DNA of 64,000 nucleotides from Yersinia alsatica (lineage in GTDB: Bacteria; Pseudomonadota; Gammaproteobacteria; Enterobacterales; Enterobacteriaceae). The DNA lies in contig NZ_CABHWW010000014.1 in the NCBI RefSeq assembly GCF_902170305.1, positions 207,888-271,887 on the forward strand. The letters run 5' to 3'. The position numbers were made by a program, and so were the translations under genes. Under the pieces are notes generated by a model. The model was not told the origin of the DNA and made no database searches. It saw only the letters and a program-made list of their open reading frames with translations. Positions 35,454 to 44,468 of this stretch are shown here, piece after piece. Every line of letters starts with the position of its first letter. The stretch's first letter is position 1.

Positions 35454-35912
35454 TTATTCACTTGTCAGTAGCGCCAGAAAATCATCAAAGGAATCTCCCT
35501 GCTGGCTGTCGTCATAAACTGCATCAAACCCTTCTGATAGTAATTCTTTGATATAAGCCACATTGCCCGCACCTGCTGTCCCCAGTTTTCCGCCGATAAA
35601 GCAGGGAAGGTGACAAGTCAGTTTATGTTCCCTGATTTTTTTGATCAGGCGTCGACCATCAATATGTCCATGACCATTCACACTGCTAATAACCAGCATG
35701 TCAATATCTTCAGAAATGCAATTCTCAATAATCAATTCATCAGGAGTACAGGCTCCTAAATTCACTACTGAGTGGCCATAATGCTCAATCAACAATTGGA
35801 TAAAAACCAGGTTCCATGTGTGGGAGTCTGAAGATATGCCTGTGAGTAAAATCTTCAGTGGTTTCTCAATCGTTAGTTTTTTGTTTCTTATAAAGCTAAT
35901 GTGTTGACTCAT
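35454..35912 (-). CDS. Glutamate (methylaspartate) mutase B12-binding sigma subunit
   Basis: A 152-residue cobalamin-binding domain protein. ISSDSHTWNLVFIQLLIEHY holds the Asp-x-His pair that ligates cobalt (residues ~27-29); the usual DxHxxG glycine is Asn. LVISSVNGHGHIDGRR (loop with conserved Ser) and PCFIGGKLGTAG (GG motif) complete the Rossmann-like fold. It precedes the catalytic subunit in a two-gene operon and is divergent from the ATP-grasp gene across 275 bp. It needs adenosylcobalamin. Confidence 0.87.
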   Translation of the reverse strand: MSQHISFIRNKKLTIEKPLKILLTGISSDSHTWNLVFIQLLIEHYGHSVVNLGACTPDELIIENCISEDIDMLVISSVNGHGHIDGRRLIKKIREHKLTCHLPCFIGGKLGTAGAGNVAYIKELLSEGFDAVYDDSQQGDSFDDFLALLTSE

Positions 35913-36187
35913 ATTCTTATCACCATAAGCATATAAACTATTTAAAATAATTTAACTATTCATATAAATAAAAGTCAAAAAATACCACCGCGCCACCTTG
36001 GGTGGCAATTATTTATTTGATAAATAAAGATGAATATAATATTAACGCCACGCGCCGTCTTATTTTAATATTAATTTATTTACACCATAAAAAGCCTGTG
36101 ATAAGTTCTGTAACACTTTAAGTACATATAAAACCAACCAAATATCAACAAACAATTCATTGATGCCATAGGCTATTAGGGGGTTGC
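35913..36187. promoter_or_regulatory. AT-rich divergent promoter region of the biosynthetic cluster
   Basis: 275 bp separate the mutase operon from the rightward 12-gene run. The region is strongly AT-rich. A short hairpin GCCACC-TTG-GGTGGC lies at 35992-36006. Promoters for both directions should be here, but I cannot fix a single -35/-10 pair. I find no convincing cobalamin riboswitch. Confidence 0.45.
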
Positions 36188-37402
36188 GTGAGAGTTCTTG
36201 TTCTTCACTGTGTACGCTATGAATCAATCCTTTACCATTTAGCAATTGACCATCAAAACAATGATGTCGTGTATATTGGCCTGCCTGATAAATTAGCTGA
36301 TATTCCTAGCAACCTCCGGTGTGAGAAAGTTAGTATCACTGGCGAAAAAGCACTGTATGAAGAAGTCGAGTCCTGGCTAACGGATCACCCTCAAAAATTT
36401 GATAAGCTTATTTCAGTTTCTGAGTTTGAATTGCTGACAGCGGCAAAACTCCGTGAGCGTTTCGGTATTAACGGGGCTAATTATGCACAAACAGAAAAGG
36501 TGCGTAATAAAGTGATTATGAAGCAGTGTGTGCAAAATGCGGGCATTCGCACTCCCCGCTTTGCTCATCTAACACACTGGTTTAAGGATCAAACGGTATT
36601 TCCTGTTGCAGGCAAAGTGGTCATTAAACCACTGGATGGTGCTTCCTCAAAGTACGTGACTATTTTTGCCACAGCAGAAAGCGCATTTGATACCTTAACT
36701 CAACGCACAACTGGAGTTCCTCAGCTTGATGCCGGTCAATATGATAATTTCGAGATAGAGGAATATTGTTCTGGGCCAATACTGCATATTGATGGCATTG
36801 TCAGCAACGATAAAATATTGATTATTATTGCCAGCCGATATATTAATTCTCTGCTTGATTTCGCCAATGGTACACCTTCCGGATCAGTTCAATTTGAAAC
36901 GGATAAAGTATTCGAGAACTGGGTCAGTACAATTCTTGCTGCGACCGAAATTCATAACGGGGCGTTCCATTTGGAAGCAATTGAAACTGACAATGGCAAC
37001 GTCTTTTTGGAGATCGCTCATCGGGTAGGGGGAGCTAGAATATCGGATACCTTTGAACTAAAGACCGGTATCCACCCGTCTGTGGCAGAAATAAAAGCAC
37101 ATTTAGATAACGACATTCAGTTAAATATTAAGTGGGATATGGATTATTTGTACGGATGGTTTATTTTCCCCGGACACCACCTTGCGGCAGATAAATACCA
37201 AATTTCAGGACATGAATATCTACATGACCACCCAAATGTGTTGCATTTAAATCAGCTCCCCTTAGAACAGTATTTATTGAAAACTGTCACTTATAATGAA
37301 AAGCGTTTACCTCTGGCAGGCATTATCCGCGGGCAAACCACGCAAGAACTGACTAACATGCTCAATGAAATGTACTCTAGGGTGAAAATAACGAGTGCTT
37401 GA
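36188..37402 (+). CDS. ATP-grasp carboxylate-amine ligase 1
   Basis: A 404-residue ATP-grasp protein. Nucleotide-binding strands: KVVIKPLDGASSKYVTIF near residue 150 and FEIEEYCSGPILHIDGIV near residue 192; the metal-binding end is GNVFLEIAHRVGGARISD near residue 275. ATP-grasp enzymes of this type join a carboxylate to an amine through an acyl phosphate. GTG start with SD GGGGG. It is the first gene of the rightward run, one of three ATP-grasp ligases here. Which bond it forms cannot be told. Confidence 0.85.
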   Translation: MRVLVLHCVRYESILYHLAIDHQNNDVVYIGLPDKLADIPSNLRCEKVSITGEKALYEEVESWLTDHPQKFDKLISVSEFELLTAAKLRERFGINGANYAQTEKVRNKVIMKQCVQNAGIRTPRFAHLTHWFKDQTVFPVAGKVVIKPLDGASSKYVTIFATAESAFDTLTQRTTGVPQLDAGQYDNFEIEEYCSGPILHIDGIVSNDKILIIIASRYINSLLDFANGTPSGSVQFETDKVFENWVSTILAATEIHNGAFHLEAIETDNGNVFLEIAHRVGGARISDTFELKTGIHPSVAEIKAHLDNDIQLNIKWDMDYLYGWFIFPGHHLAADKYQISGHEYLHDHPNVLHLNQLPLEQYLLKTVTYNEKRLPLAGIIRGQTTQELTNMLNEMYSRVKITSA

Positions 37403-37435
37403 ATGAAATATGGCTGATAAATATAGGGAATGTAA

Positions 37436-38629
37436 ATGAAGCCTTTATCATCGGCAGAGTTCTTTATTAACATGGCTCGCGCCATGCTGCTACTCAGCAT
37501 AGCAAAATTCATGTTTGATGAGACCGGACAGATATGGATGGTCAGTATTTCATTTATTAGTGAGATATTTATTTCTGCCTGCATGCCGCTGTTAGCAGGG
37601 AAGTATGTTGATAATCACGGCGTATCAGGTATTTTACGCGGCGTTGCTGCCATGAATATTTTCACTAGTTTGGTGACACTCTTAATTTGGTATCATGCTG
37701 GACTTTCTGCTGGACTAATACTCTTTATCTCCATTGTGTTGAGTGCGTTATGGAGAATGAGTCGGCTATGTGTATTTAATCTCATCCCAACGTTGTTAAC
37801 CTTCGAAAAATTAGAATGGGGCAATGGTAAGTTGATGTTTAATTCACAATTGGGGCAATTAATTGGCATAATCAGCGCTGGGGGGTTGTTATATTTTTTA
37901 AATTTTCCCACAGTAATCGGTGTTGTCTCTGTTTGCTTTATTATGGCAGCAATCGGTTATATTCAGGCAACATTGTTACCGACACATAATGGACCAGCAA
38001 CGGAATTAAAACGTTTACACTTACCACAAACTATCAACAGCCTGATCAGTGCTTGCAAGCGATACGGGCTATTATTTGTGATCAGTGATTTTGATTTTAC
38101 TGTTCTGGCAATATTCAATATCTTGTTAGCTTCTATCGTGTCTGAGAACTTCGGTGGCAATGCCTTATGGATGTCGGGTATTGATGCATGCTATGCCCTT
38201 GGTGCTATTACCGGTGGAGCGCTTGTCAGCCATTGGCAAGTTAAAACACGATACTGGCATGTTACATCAGTACAGCTGATATTTTTAGTATGGCTGGGAA
38301 CGTCAGCCGCTATTACAACTAGTTATCTTATTATTATCGCTTCATTCATTATGGGATACTTTACCAGTTTTTCCGGTATTTATTGGCGTACGTTCTTGCA
38401 GCAAAAGCTACCCACTGAAATACGTGGCACACTGACTGGTGTAAAGTTTATTTTATCTTCTCTGTGGATAGGCATGGTCAGTTTATTCATTTCATGGATA
38501 CATCAATTTGGCTTTGATAAGGCTATTTACAGCTCTTTAGCTATTGTTACCTTGCAATTATTAATTTTGAGTTATTACAAAAAAACTCACCTCACACAGA
38601 AAAGAAAATTCGCTAAGCAGCACAATTGA
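37436..38629 (+). CDS. MFS transporter, probable exporter of the cluster product
   Basis: A 397-residue major facilitator with about 11-12 hydrophobic segments and the family look of macrolide-type efflux proteins (MPLLAGKYVDNHGVSGILRG between helices 2 and 3). It starts 33 nt after the ATP-grasp gene with SD AGGGAA. Position inside the biosynthetic run suggests export of the product or self-protection. Confidence 0.82.
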   Translation: MKPLSSAEFFINMARAMLLLSIAKFMFDETGQIWMVSISFISEIFISACMPLLAGKYVDNHGVSGILRGVAAMNIFTSLVTLLIWYHAGLSAGLILFISIVLSALWRMSRLCVFNLIPTLLTFEKLEWGNGKLMFNSQLGQLIGIISAGGLLYFLNFPTVIGVVSVCFIMAAIGYIQATLLPTHNGPATELKRLHLPQTINSLISACKRYGLLFVISDFDFTVLAIFNILLASIVSENFGGNALWMSGIDACYALGAITGGALVSHWQVKTRYWHVTSVQLIFLVWLGTSAAITTSYLIIIASFIMGYFTSFSGIYWRTFLQQKLPTEIRGTLTGVKFILSSLWIGMVSLFISWIHQFGFDKAIYSSLAIVTLQLLILSYYKKTHLTQKRKFAKQHN

Positions 38630-38738
38630 AAATTAAAGTTTCGTTCTGATTTAAAATTTAATAATACCCCGTGGTTAAACAACAACTGAGTTAACGTACT
38701 GATTTTATTTTTATTTAACTTTAACAAGGAGTATTATT

Positions 38739-39449
38739 ATGTCACGAAAAGATATTAATACTACAAAAGATTACTTTAAATCAGTATTGATTGGACATGG
38801 TGATAATGACTATGAAAAATACATGAATACTGAATTTTTATTATCTTTACAAAGAAGTTCTGATGAGTGGATTCATCGGGATGAGCTTCTTTTTCAGATT
38901 ATTCACCAATCTACCGAATTGTGGTTGAAGCTGAGTAATGAAGAGTTAAAAGAAGCGATCAAACTACTTGAAGAACATAGTTTATCACACGCGACAGCAC
39001 TCATTCAGCGTGCTTCACAATGTATTCGCTCTATTACAGAACAGTTGGAAATACTGACACATATGACGCCATACGATTTCTTTAGGATCCGTCCAATATT
39101 GGGTAACGGCTCTGGGTTGGAGTCCCCTGGCTGGAAAAACGTCAATACTATTGGCCGAGAAATGGCAAAAACAATAAACAACTATCTTGACGAAACTGAA
39201 ACCGATCTGATTAAGGTTTATACCCAACAGACACACAGCGAAATATTTAATCTTTGCGAAGCGCTTATTAGCTGGGATGAGTGGGTTTCATTATGGCGTA
39301 CCCGTCACTATAAAGTAGCTGTTAGGACGATCGGGCACAAAACCGTTGGAACCAAAGGTACACCGGTCGACAAATTAGCACAATTGATCGGTCATAAATA
39401 TTTCCCTCGTCTCTGGCAATTACGCTCAGAACTGGTGGAGGAGTATTGA
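38739..39449 (+). CDS. Tryptophan 2,3-dioxygenase (short form)
   Basis: A 236-residue TDO. Hallmarks are intact: HRDELLFQIIHQSTELWLKL (~44-63) with the distal His, RIRPILGNGSGLESPGW (~115-131) of the Trp-binding region, and WRTRHYKVAVRTIGHKTVGTKG (split here as RTRH and GHKTVGTKGTP, ~187-205) with the axial heme His. It oxidises L-tryptophan to N-formylkynurenine. Slightly shorter than typical bacterial TDOs (~260-300). SD AAGGAG. Its stop is immediately followed by the kynureninase-like gene. Confidence 0.87.
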   Translation: MSRKDINTTKDYFKSVLIGHGDNDYEKYMNTEFLLSLQRSSDEWIHRDELLFQIIHQSTELWLKLSNEELKEAIKLLEEHSLSHATALIQRASQCIRSITEQLEILTHMTPYDFFRIRPILGNGSGLESPGWKNVNTIGREMAKTINNYLDETETDLIKVYTQQTHSEIFNLCEALISWDEWVSLWRTRHYKVAVRTIGHKTVGTKGTPVDKLAQLIGHKYFPRLWQLRSELVEEY

Positions 39450-39454
39450 TATTT

Positions 39455-40588
39455 ATGCAACCGATGTTGACGCCATCATACTTTCGACAACAATATTTTC
39501 CTCAGCTTGAGAGCCTGCACTGGTTAGCGAGTTGTAGTCTTTCGACCCCGTCATCTTTGTTGACAGAAAAAATGCAGGTGATGTTGGACGTAATGGCAAA
39601 ACCACATTTGGCTTGGGACTTTTTTGAGAGCGAAATTGAGAGTGTGCGTCATAAAATCGCGAGACTTATCAATGCACAACCGCAGCAAATTGCGCTACTT
39701 CCTAATGCATCTGCCTGTGCCTTCCAAATTATCAGTACGCTAAAGTCATCCGCCACTGTTCGTCTGTGGTACTGCGACAAAGAGTTCCCGTCCATTGCCA
39801 ACGTGTGGCAGGCCCAAGCAACATGCGGAGCTTTGATCAGTCATGGTAGTGAACATAAGCTGCTCGAGGCTGGGTTAAATGGCGAGAGTCAGGATCTTAT
39901 CTCAACGCCACTGGTGGGATATTTACAGGGAGATTTGCTCCCTGTAGACGAATTGATTCATTTGAACAAAAACAGTCCTGCCAGAGTCGCTGTTGATGCC
40001 TATCAAGCGCTGGGCGTCATCCCTATCGACGTCCAAGCCTTGCGTTGTGACTACCTGTTTGGCGGTATGATGAAATATCTTTTCGGATTGCCGGGGTTAG
40101 CATTTTTGTATGTGCGGGATTTGTCAATTGCCAAGCTTAAGCCCCAATTTACGGGTTGGTTCGCCAGACGTGATCCTTTTGATTTCGAACCTCATGTACT
40201 CGATTTTTCCGCTGATGCTCGTCGCTTTGAAACTGGGACGCCAGCCGTTCCTGCGATCCTTGCAGCGCAAGCTGGGTTATCTCTACTCGAGCAAACAAAC
40301 GCACTGGCTATCAGGCAACATATCATGGGTTTGATTGAGTATGCTGCTCACCTGCTACAACAGCAGGGGGAGCAATTGTTCGGTTATTCCTGCGCCCGCC
40401 AGCATGGCGCTCACCTGGCATTACATGATGCAGCCCCCCATAAGTTGGCTCAGTTTCTTGAACAATACGCCATCGTTACCAGCCCTCGCGGAAAGGTATT
40501 GCGCTTATCCATTCACTATTTCAATAGCACAGATGATATCGATGCTGTCTGCCTGCGTTTGCGGCAATACCGCCGTTCTAATCGATGA
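39455..40588 (+). CDS. Class V PLP enzyme, kynureninase/cysteine-desulfurase-like
   Basis: A ~377-residue fold-type I class V PLP protein. The cofactor Lys is in LFGGMMKYLFGLPGLAFLYV (~203-212), preceded by the PLP-binding Asp in RVAVDAYQALGVIPIDV. The tail RRFETGTPAVPAILAAQAGL is a class V pattern. Next to TDO, formamidase-like and hydroxylase genes it could act as kynureninase, giving anthranilate or 3-hydroxyanthranilate plus alanine, but a related lyase or aminotransferase is possible. ATG 39455 is chosen; a TTG at 39446, overlapping the TDO stop and closer to the GGAGGAG SD, is an alternative. Confidence 0.75.
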   Translation: MQPMLTPSYFRQQYFPQLESLHWLASCSLSTPSSLLTEKMQVMLDVMAKPHLAWDFFESEIESVRHKIARLINAQPQQIALLPNASACAFQIISTLKSSATVRLWYCDKEFPSIANVWQAQATCGALISHGSEHKLLEAGLNGESQDLISTPLVGYLQGDLLPVDELIHLNKNSPARVAVDAYQALGVIPIDVQALRCDYLFGGMMKYLFGLPGLAFLYVRDLSIAKLKPQFTGWFARRDPFDFEPHVLDFSADARRFETGTPAVPAILAAQAGLSLLEQTNALAIRQHIMGLIEYAAHLLQQQGEQLFGYSCARQHGAHLALHDAAPHKLAQFLEQYAIVTSPRGKVLRLSIHYFNSTDDIDAVCLRLRQYRRSNR

Positions 40589-40598
40589 GATATGAAAA

Positions 40599-41879
40599 AT
40601 GAATGAACCACCCGATGTAATAGCTTGGCAGCTCACTACCAAGGCTGTCCCTGATTCGCCACGCGATACGACTATGAAGCTGATTAATCAGTTAGATGAC
40701 TGGTTAAACGGGAGGATTTCGGCTCCTTTGCCGATGGCGGAAATACTGCAAGCCTTCCATGACTACGGCAAACAGTTTGTCGATAAGGCGTTGCTACAGC
40801 GTTTGGATGGGGTGCGCCAGAGACTTGCTGCTTCACAGTTGCTAGCCAATACATGGATAGGCGCTGCGTTGGCGACGTTGCTGGATAAATATGACGGTAA
40901 ATATGATTACTACTCCTATCTTGCATTGGATCTTCTCAACTGGGAAGAGAATGCGACAGGCAATGAAGCGCTGCTGGACTGGCGTTTGACACTACTCACT
41001 TTTGATATTATGCGCTTTGAATTTGCCGCACTGAGTGGCAATGAAAATTGGCTTCCCCGAATACCGAGTGATGAAAAACTCGCCTCAATGCGAGGTCGGC
41101 GTCTTCTGCGTGCTATGCAAGCAGCCCTAGAAAGACAGCAACTCACTCCACACAACGTGGAGAGCGGAGTTATAACCGAGATATCGAACTTATGGTCGCA
41201 AATTGACGCCCGAATGAGTGAGACAGATAGGCTGCGACTAAACTATTCCTTACTACCAGTGGATAAAGTCCATGATGAATACCTTTTTTTACGGATACTG
41301 CAAACCTTTGAAACTGTATTCAGTTGGCTGGCCGTCTCACTGAATCAGGTCATTCGGTTAGGAACGACCGATATTCATCAATCCCATCATTTGATCGAAC
41401 GCTGTCATCAGCGACTCTGCGAAGCTTCATTATTATTTCCTCTTCTATCTAGCTTGCGCGTTGAGGCCTTTCGTGACTTTCGCACCCATACCGAGGGGGC
41501 CAGTGCAATACAGTCCCACAGCTATAAAACTGTTGAATCGTTATGTCGAACGCCGAGTAAGGAACGTATTAATTCTATCGCCTATATTTCCGTGCCGGAA
41601 GTACGCAACAGAGTATTGCAGCAATCGGAGACCATCGATTCGGTTTATCTGAACATGGGGCAAACAGCAAGCATCAGCCCATCGGACTTAGCCGTTTTCT
41701 CGCAAGCAATGAATGCATTCGAATTTGAACTGAAAAAATGGCGTCAATCGCACTACGGTATTGCGGTCAAAATGTTGGGAGTATCTCCGGGAACCGGATA
41801 TACAGAGGGAACACCTTATCTTAATGAAGTCCGGCATATTGCGGTATTCGAAGCCAATAAAATTCAGGAGATAAAATGA
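40599..41879 (+). CDS. Diverged TDO-superfamily heme protein with N-terminal extension
   Basis: A 426-residue protein. The C-terminal half keeps TDO landmarks: HDEYLFLRILQTFETVFSW (~225-243), FRDFRTHTEGASAIQSHSYK (~290) and WRQSHYGIAVKMLGVSPG (~381), including the axial His and the following GTGYTEGTPYL loop. Aligned with TDO (HDEMLFxxxHQTSELW) the distal His is Leu. The first ~200 residues have no counterpart I recognise. It may be a heme oxygenase with changed chemistry, like MarE or other heme-dependent aromatic oxygenases in the superfamily, or a noncatalytic partner. It overlaps the next gene by 4 nt. Confidence 0.72.
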   Translation: MNEPPDVIAWQLTTKAVPDSPRDTTMKLINQLDDWLNGRISAPLPMAEILQAFHDYGKQFVDKALLQRLDGVRQRLAASQLLANTWIGAALATLLDKYDGKYDYYSYLALDLLNWEENATGNEALLDWRLTLLTFDIMRFEFAALSGNENWLPRIPSDEKLASMRGRRLLRAMQAALERQQLTPHNVESGVITEISNLWSQIDARMSETDRLRLNYSLLPVDKVHDEYLFLRILQTFETVFSWLAVSLNQVIRLGTTDIHQSHHLIERCHQRLCEASLLFPLLSSLRVEAFRDFRTHTEGASAIQSHSYKTVESLCRTPSKERINSIAYISVPEVRNRVLQQSETIDSVYLNMGQTASISPSDLAVFSQAMNAFEFELKKWRQSHYGIAVKMLGVSPGTGYTEGTPYLNEVRHIAVFEANKIQEIK

Positions 41880-43504
41880 AGCCCTTACATAACCTGCCGG
41901 TGGCAATTGTCGGAGCAGGCCCAGTAGGGCTGGCACTTGCAGCCCGGCTCTCAACATTTAATATCGCCAGCGTAATCTTCGATAAAGCCCCATTTCTACA
42001 GAAAAAAGGCTCTAAAGCTTGTCTCATCCAGGGCGATGTCCTTGAAATCCTGGAAAAGATAGGATGTGCGACGCGGCTTGCCCAAGAGGGGATACACTGG
42101 CGTATCGCTCATACATATATCAAAGGGTTAGAACTCGAACCGCAACATTTTCCTGAACGTGCGGGCTTTGGCCAGTTTATTAACATTTCTCAATACCGTA
42201 TTGAGCAGGAACTAGGGGCGTTTATTGCCACGACCGAACTGACTGAAATCCATTGGCAGCATGAGGTCATCGCGATGGAACAGCATAAGGATTCAGTGAC
42301 GCTAACCTTACAGACCCCTGATGAGGTTTGTGATGAACATTTTCGTTATGTTGTTGCCTGTGATGGTGTGCGTAGTAAAATTCGTGACTTAGCTGGGCAA
42401 AACTTTTCCGGTTATACGCACAGAACGCCATTCCTAATCACTGATATTCGGGCCAATATCGCCTTAACTAAAGAGCGCCATTTTTGGTTTGATCCTCCTT
42501 TCCACAAAGGAAAACAGTTAGTTATGCATCCGCAGCCTGACAACGTTTGGCGCATCGACTGGCAGCTCGAAGAAAATGATGATATCGAGAAGGAAAAAAT
42601 CAATGGCAAACTGGATCAACGCATTCGTAAAGTCATTGGTAATATCCCATATGAAATTAATTGGTTAAGCACCTACCGTTTTAACCAGAAAGTCATCGAT
42701 CAATTTCGTCATGGCAATCTGTTCTTTGCCGGTGACTCGGCACACTCACTGCCGCCGTATGGTTCACGCGGCATGAATAGTGGTATCCAGGATGCTGATA
42801 ATCTTGCCTGGAAACTGGCATGGGTAATCAACGGGCTAGCTCCTGATGCTCTACTTGATAGTTACCATCAAGAGCGTCGGCCAGCTGCACTAGAAAATTT
42901 GCGTGTCACTGAAGAAACCATGCGCTTCATTGCTCCCAGTGAGCGTAGTATTCGCATTAAGCGCAATCTTATTTTGCTGATATCACGTTTTTTTCCACAG
43001 GCCCGACGCTGGATTAACCACGGAAAAATGGCGGAGCCTTTTACCTACGCAAGCTCATCACTAATCCATAAAAACCCAGAAACACCGTTAGTTGGGCAGT
43101 TTTTACCTGATATGTGCGTTTTTATATATCACCAGCGTACCCGTCTAAGGAAATTACTCGGTGTACACTTCACCTGTTTATGCTTTGCAGAAGAGATATC
43201 GCTGGCGGCATTTACTCAGCTATCGCAGCAATGCCGTGCTCCTTTCGAAGTCAAATTTGTTGCCGTAGTTCCTCGCGCATCATTCGAATATCAGACGGAA
43301 ACAGCGATCACTGTGGCAGATTACGATGATATTTTGGCTGCCCAGCAATTTATGGGATCTCAGCCTCTTTGCTATCTCGTCAGACCCGATGGACATATTG
43401 CTGCACAGTTTTATTTAAGTGAAATGAAAGATATCAACGAATTAATCCATCTATGTGCAATGGCTGATTCAGATATAAATAATTTATATCAACGAACATC
43501 CTGA
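41876..43504 (+). CDS. FAD-dependent aromatic monooxygenase (group A, MhpA-like)
   Basis: A 542-residue flavoprotein hydroxylase: GAGPVG (13-18), the DG motif VVACDGVRSKIRDLAG near residue 161 and the GD motif FFAGDSAHSLPPYGSRGMNS near residue 285. The last ~120 residues look like the thioredoxin-like tail of phenol/MhpA-type hydroxylases. It uses NAD(P)H and O2 to hydroxylate an aromatic ring. With TDO and formamidase beside it the probable substrate is kynurenine or a derivative, analogous to kynurenine 3-monooxygenase. The ATG overlaps the previous stop (ATGA) with SD AGGAGA. Confidence 0.82.
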   Translation: MKPLHNLPVAIVGAGPVGLALAARLSTFNIASVIFDKAPFLQKKGSKACLIQGDVLEILEKIGCATRLAQEGIHWRIAHTYIKGLELEPQHFPERAGFGQFINISQYRIEQELGAFIATTELTEIHWQHEVIAMEQHKDSVTLTLQTPDEVCDEHFRYVVACDGVRSKIRDLAGQNFSGYTHRTPFLITDIRANIALTKERHFWFDPPFHKGKQLVMHPQPDNVWRIDWQLEENDDIEKEKINGKLDQRIRKVIGNIPYEINWLSTYRFNQKVIDQFRHGNLFFAGDSAHSLPPYGSRGMNSGIQDADNLAWKLAWVINGLAPDALLDSYHQERRPAALENLRVTEETMRFIAPSERSIRIKRNLILLISRFFPQARRWINHGKMAEPFTYASSSLIHKNPETPLVGQFLPDMCVFIYHQRTRLRKLLGVHFTCLCFAEEISLAAFTQLSQQCRAPFEVKFVAVVPRASFEYQTETAITVADYDDILAAQQFMGSQPLCYLVRPDGHIAAQFYLSEMKDINELIHLCAMADSDINNLYQRTS

Positions 43505-43523
43505 ATAATAGCGAGTAAATGAA

Positions 43524-44453
43524 ATGTCATTAAATAAACCTGCATTCGCTTGGCTAAATGGCGAGGTTGTCCCATGGGATAAATGTGTGATCCATGCCCG
43601 CAGTCAGACTGCATTTTGGGGCGCTAATGTATTTGAAGGTATCCGTGTTTATTGGCAGGAAGATAATCAGCAGATGTTTATTTATCGTCTTACCGATCAT
43701 TTAAGACGATTACGTGAATCAATGAAATGTATTGATATGCCGGTCAGTTATAGTGATGAAGAGATCACCCAAGGCTGTTTACAAGTAATTAAAAGCAATC
43801 ATTTCCGTGAAGATATTCATATTGTGATTGTGGCCGGTTTTGGTTTCGGCCATAACTTTGACTCTCTTGGCTACACCGCCGATACACTGACGCATATTAC
43901 TGCATTGCCCATGCCGCGCTCACCCCGCTATGAGCAAGGGGCACATGCCGCTATTACCTCTTGGCGCCGGATCAGCGATGAATGTATGCCACCCCGTATC
44001 AAGACGGGTGCTAATTATCACAATAGCCGCTTAGCACAGCATGAAGTCCAGCAAAACGGTTTTGATACCGCTATTTTCCTCAATCAACGCGGTACCGTCG
44101 CTGAAGCACCGGGCTCATGTGTTGCTATGGTACATAAAGGTACACTGGCTACTCCGCCGGGATCCAGTGGTGTGCTCGAAGGTATTACGCTTGATAGTCT
44201 ACAACGCCTGGCCCAGACCGAGTTTGGGTTGTGTTTTGAAAAACGCGAAATTGACCGCACCGAAATGTATCTGGCTGATGAAGTTTTCCTATGTGGAACT
44301 CTGGCTGAAATCCAACCCGTCATCTCCCTCGATCGTAAAAAAATTGGTTGCGGCGGAGCAGGCCCCATCACGCGCCAACTACAGTACAGCTACGAGAAAG
44401 AGGTGCGTTCAGCACCAACACATCATTATTCCCTACCGGTTTATGTCAAATAA
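43524..44453 (+). CDS. Fold-type IV aminotransferase (IlvE-like)
   Basis: A 309-residue class IV PLP enzyme resembling branched-chain aminotransferases: AFWGANVFEGIRVYW near residue 30, the PLP Lys in PRIKTGANYHNSRLAQ near residue 158, and GTVAEAPGSCVAMV near residue 190. In the cluster it may transaminate a tryptophan- or aspartate-derived keto/amino acid rather than serve isoleucine or valine synthesis. It starts 19 nt after the hydroxylase gene. Confidence 0.8.
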   Translation: MSLNKPAFAWLNGEVVPWDKCVIHARSQTAFWGANVFEGIRVYWQEDNQQMFIYRLTDHLRRLRESMKCIDMPVSYSDEEITQGCLQVIKSNHFREDIHIVIVAGFGFGHNFDSLGYTADTLTHITALPMPRSPRYEQGAHAAITSWRRISDECMPPRIKTGANYHNSRLAQHEVQQNGFDTAIFLNQRGTVAEAPGSCVAMVHKGTLATPPGSSGVLEGITLDSLQRLAQTEFGLCFEKREIDRTEMYLADEVFLCGTLAEIQPVISLDRKKIGCGGAGPITRQLQYSYEKEVRSAPTHHYSLPVYVK

Positions 44454-44468
44454 TCAGGAGATGCCAGC

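Noticed and set aside
35913..36187. Possible cobalamin riboswitch upstream of the B12-dependent mutase operon
   Set aside because: I looked for the B12 box and its core on the minus strand and found no convincing match; the short GCCACC/GGTGGC hairpin is too small to support the claim. An Infernal scan with the Rfam cobalamin model would decide it.
43524..44453. Fold-IV aminotransferase as housekeeping ilvE
   Set aside because: No ilvGMDA neighbours; it lies inside the biosynthetic run with short spacers on both sides.
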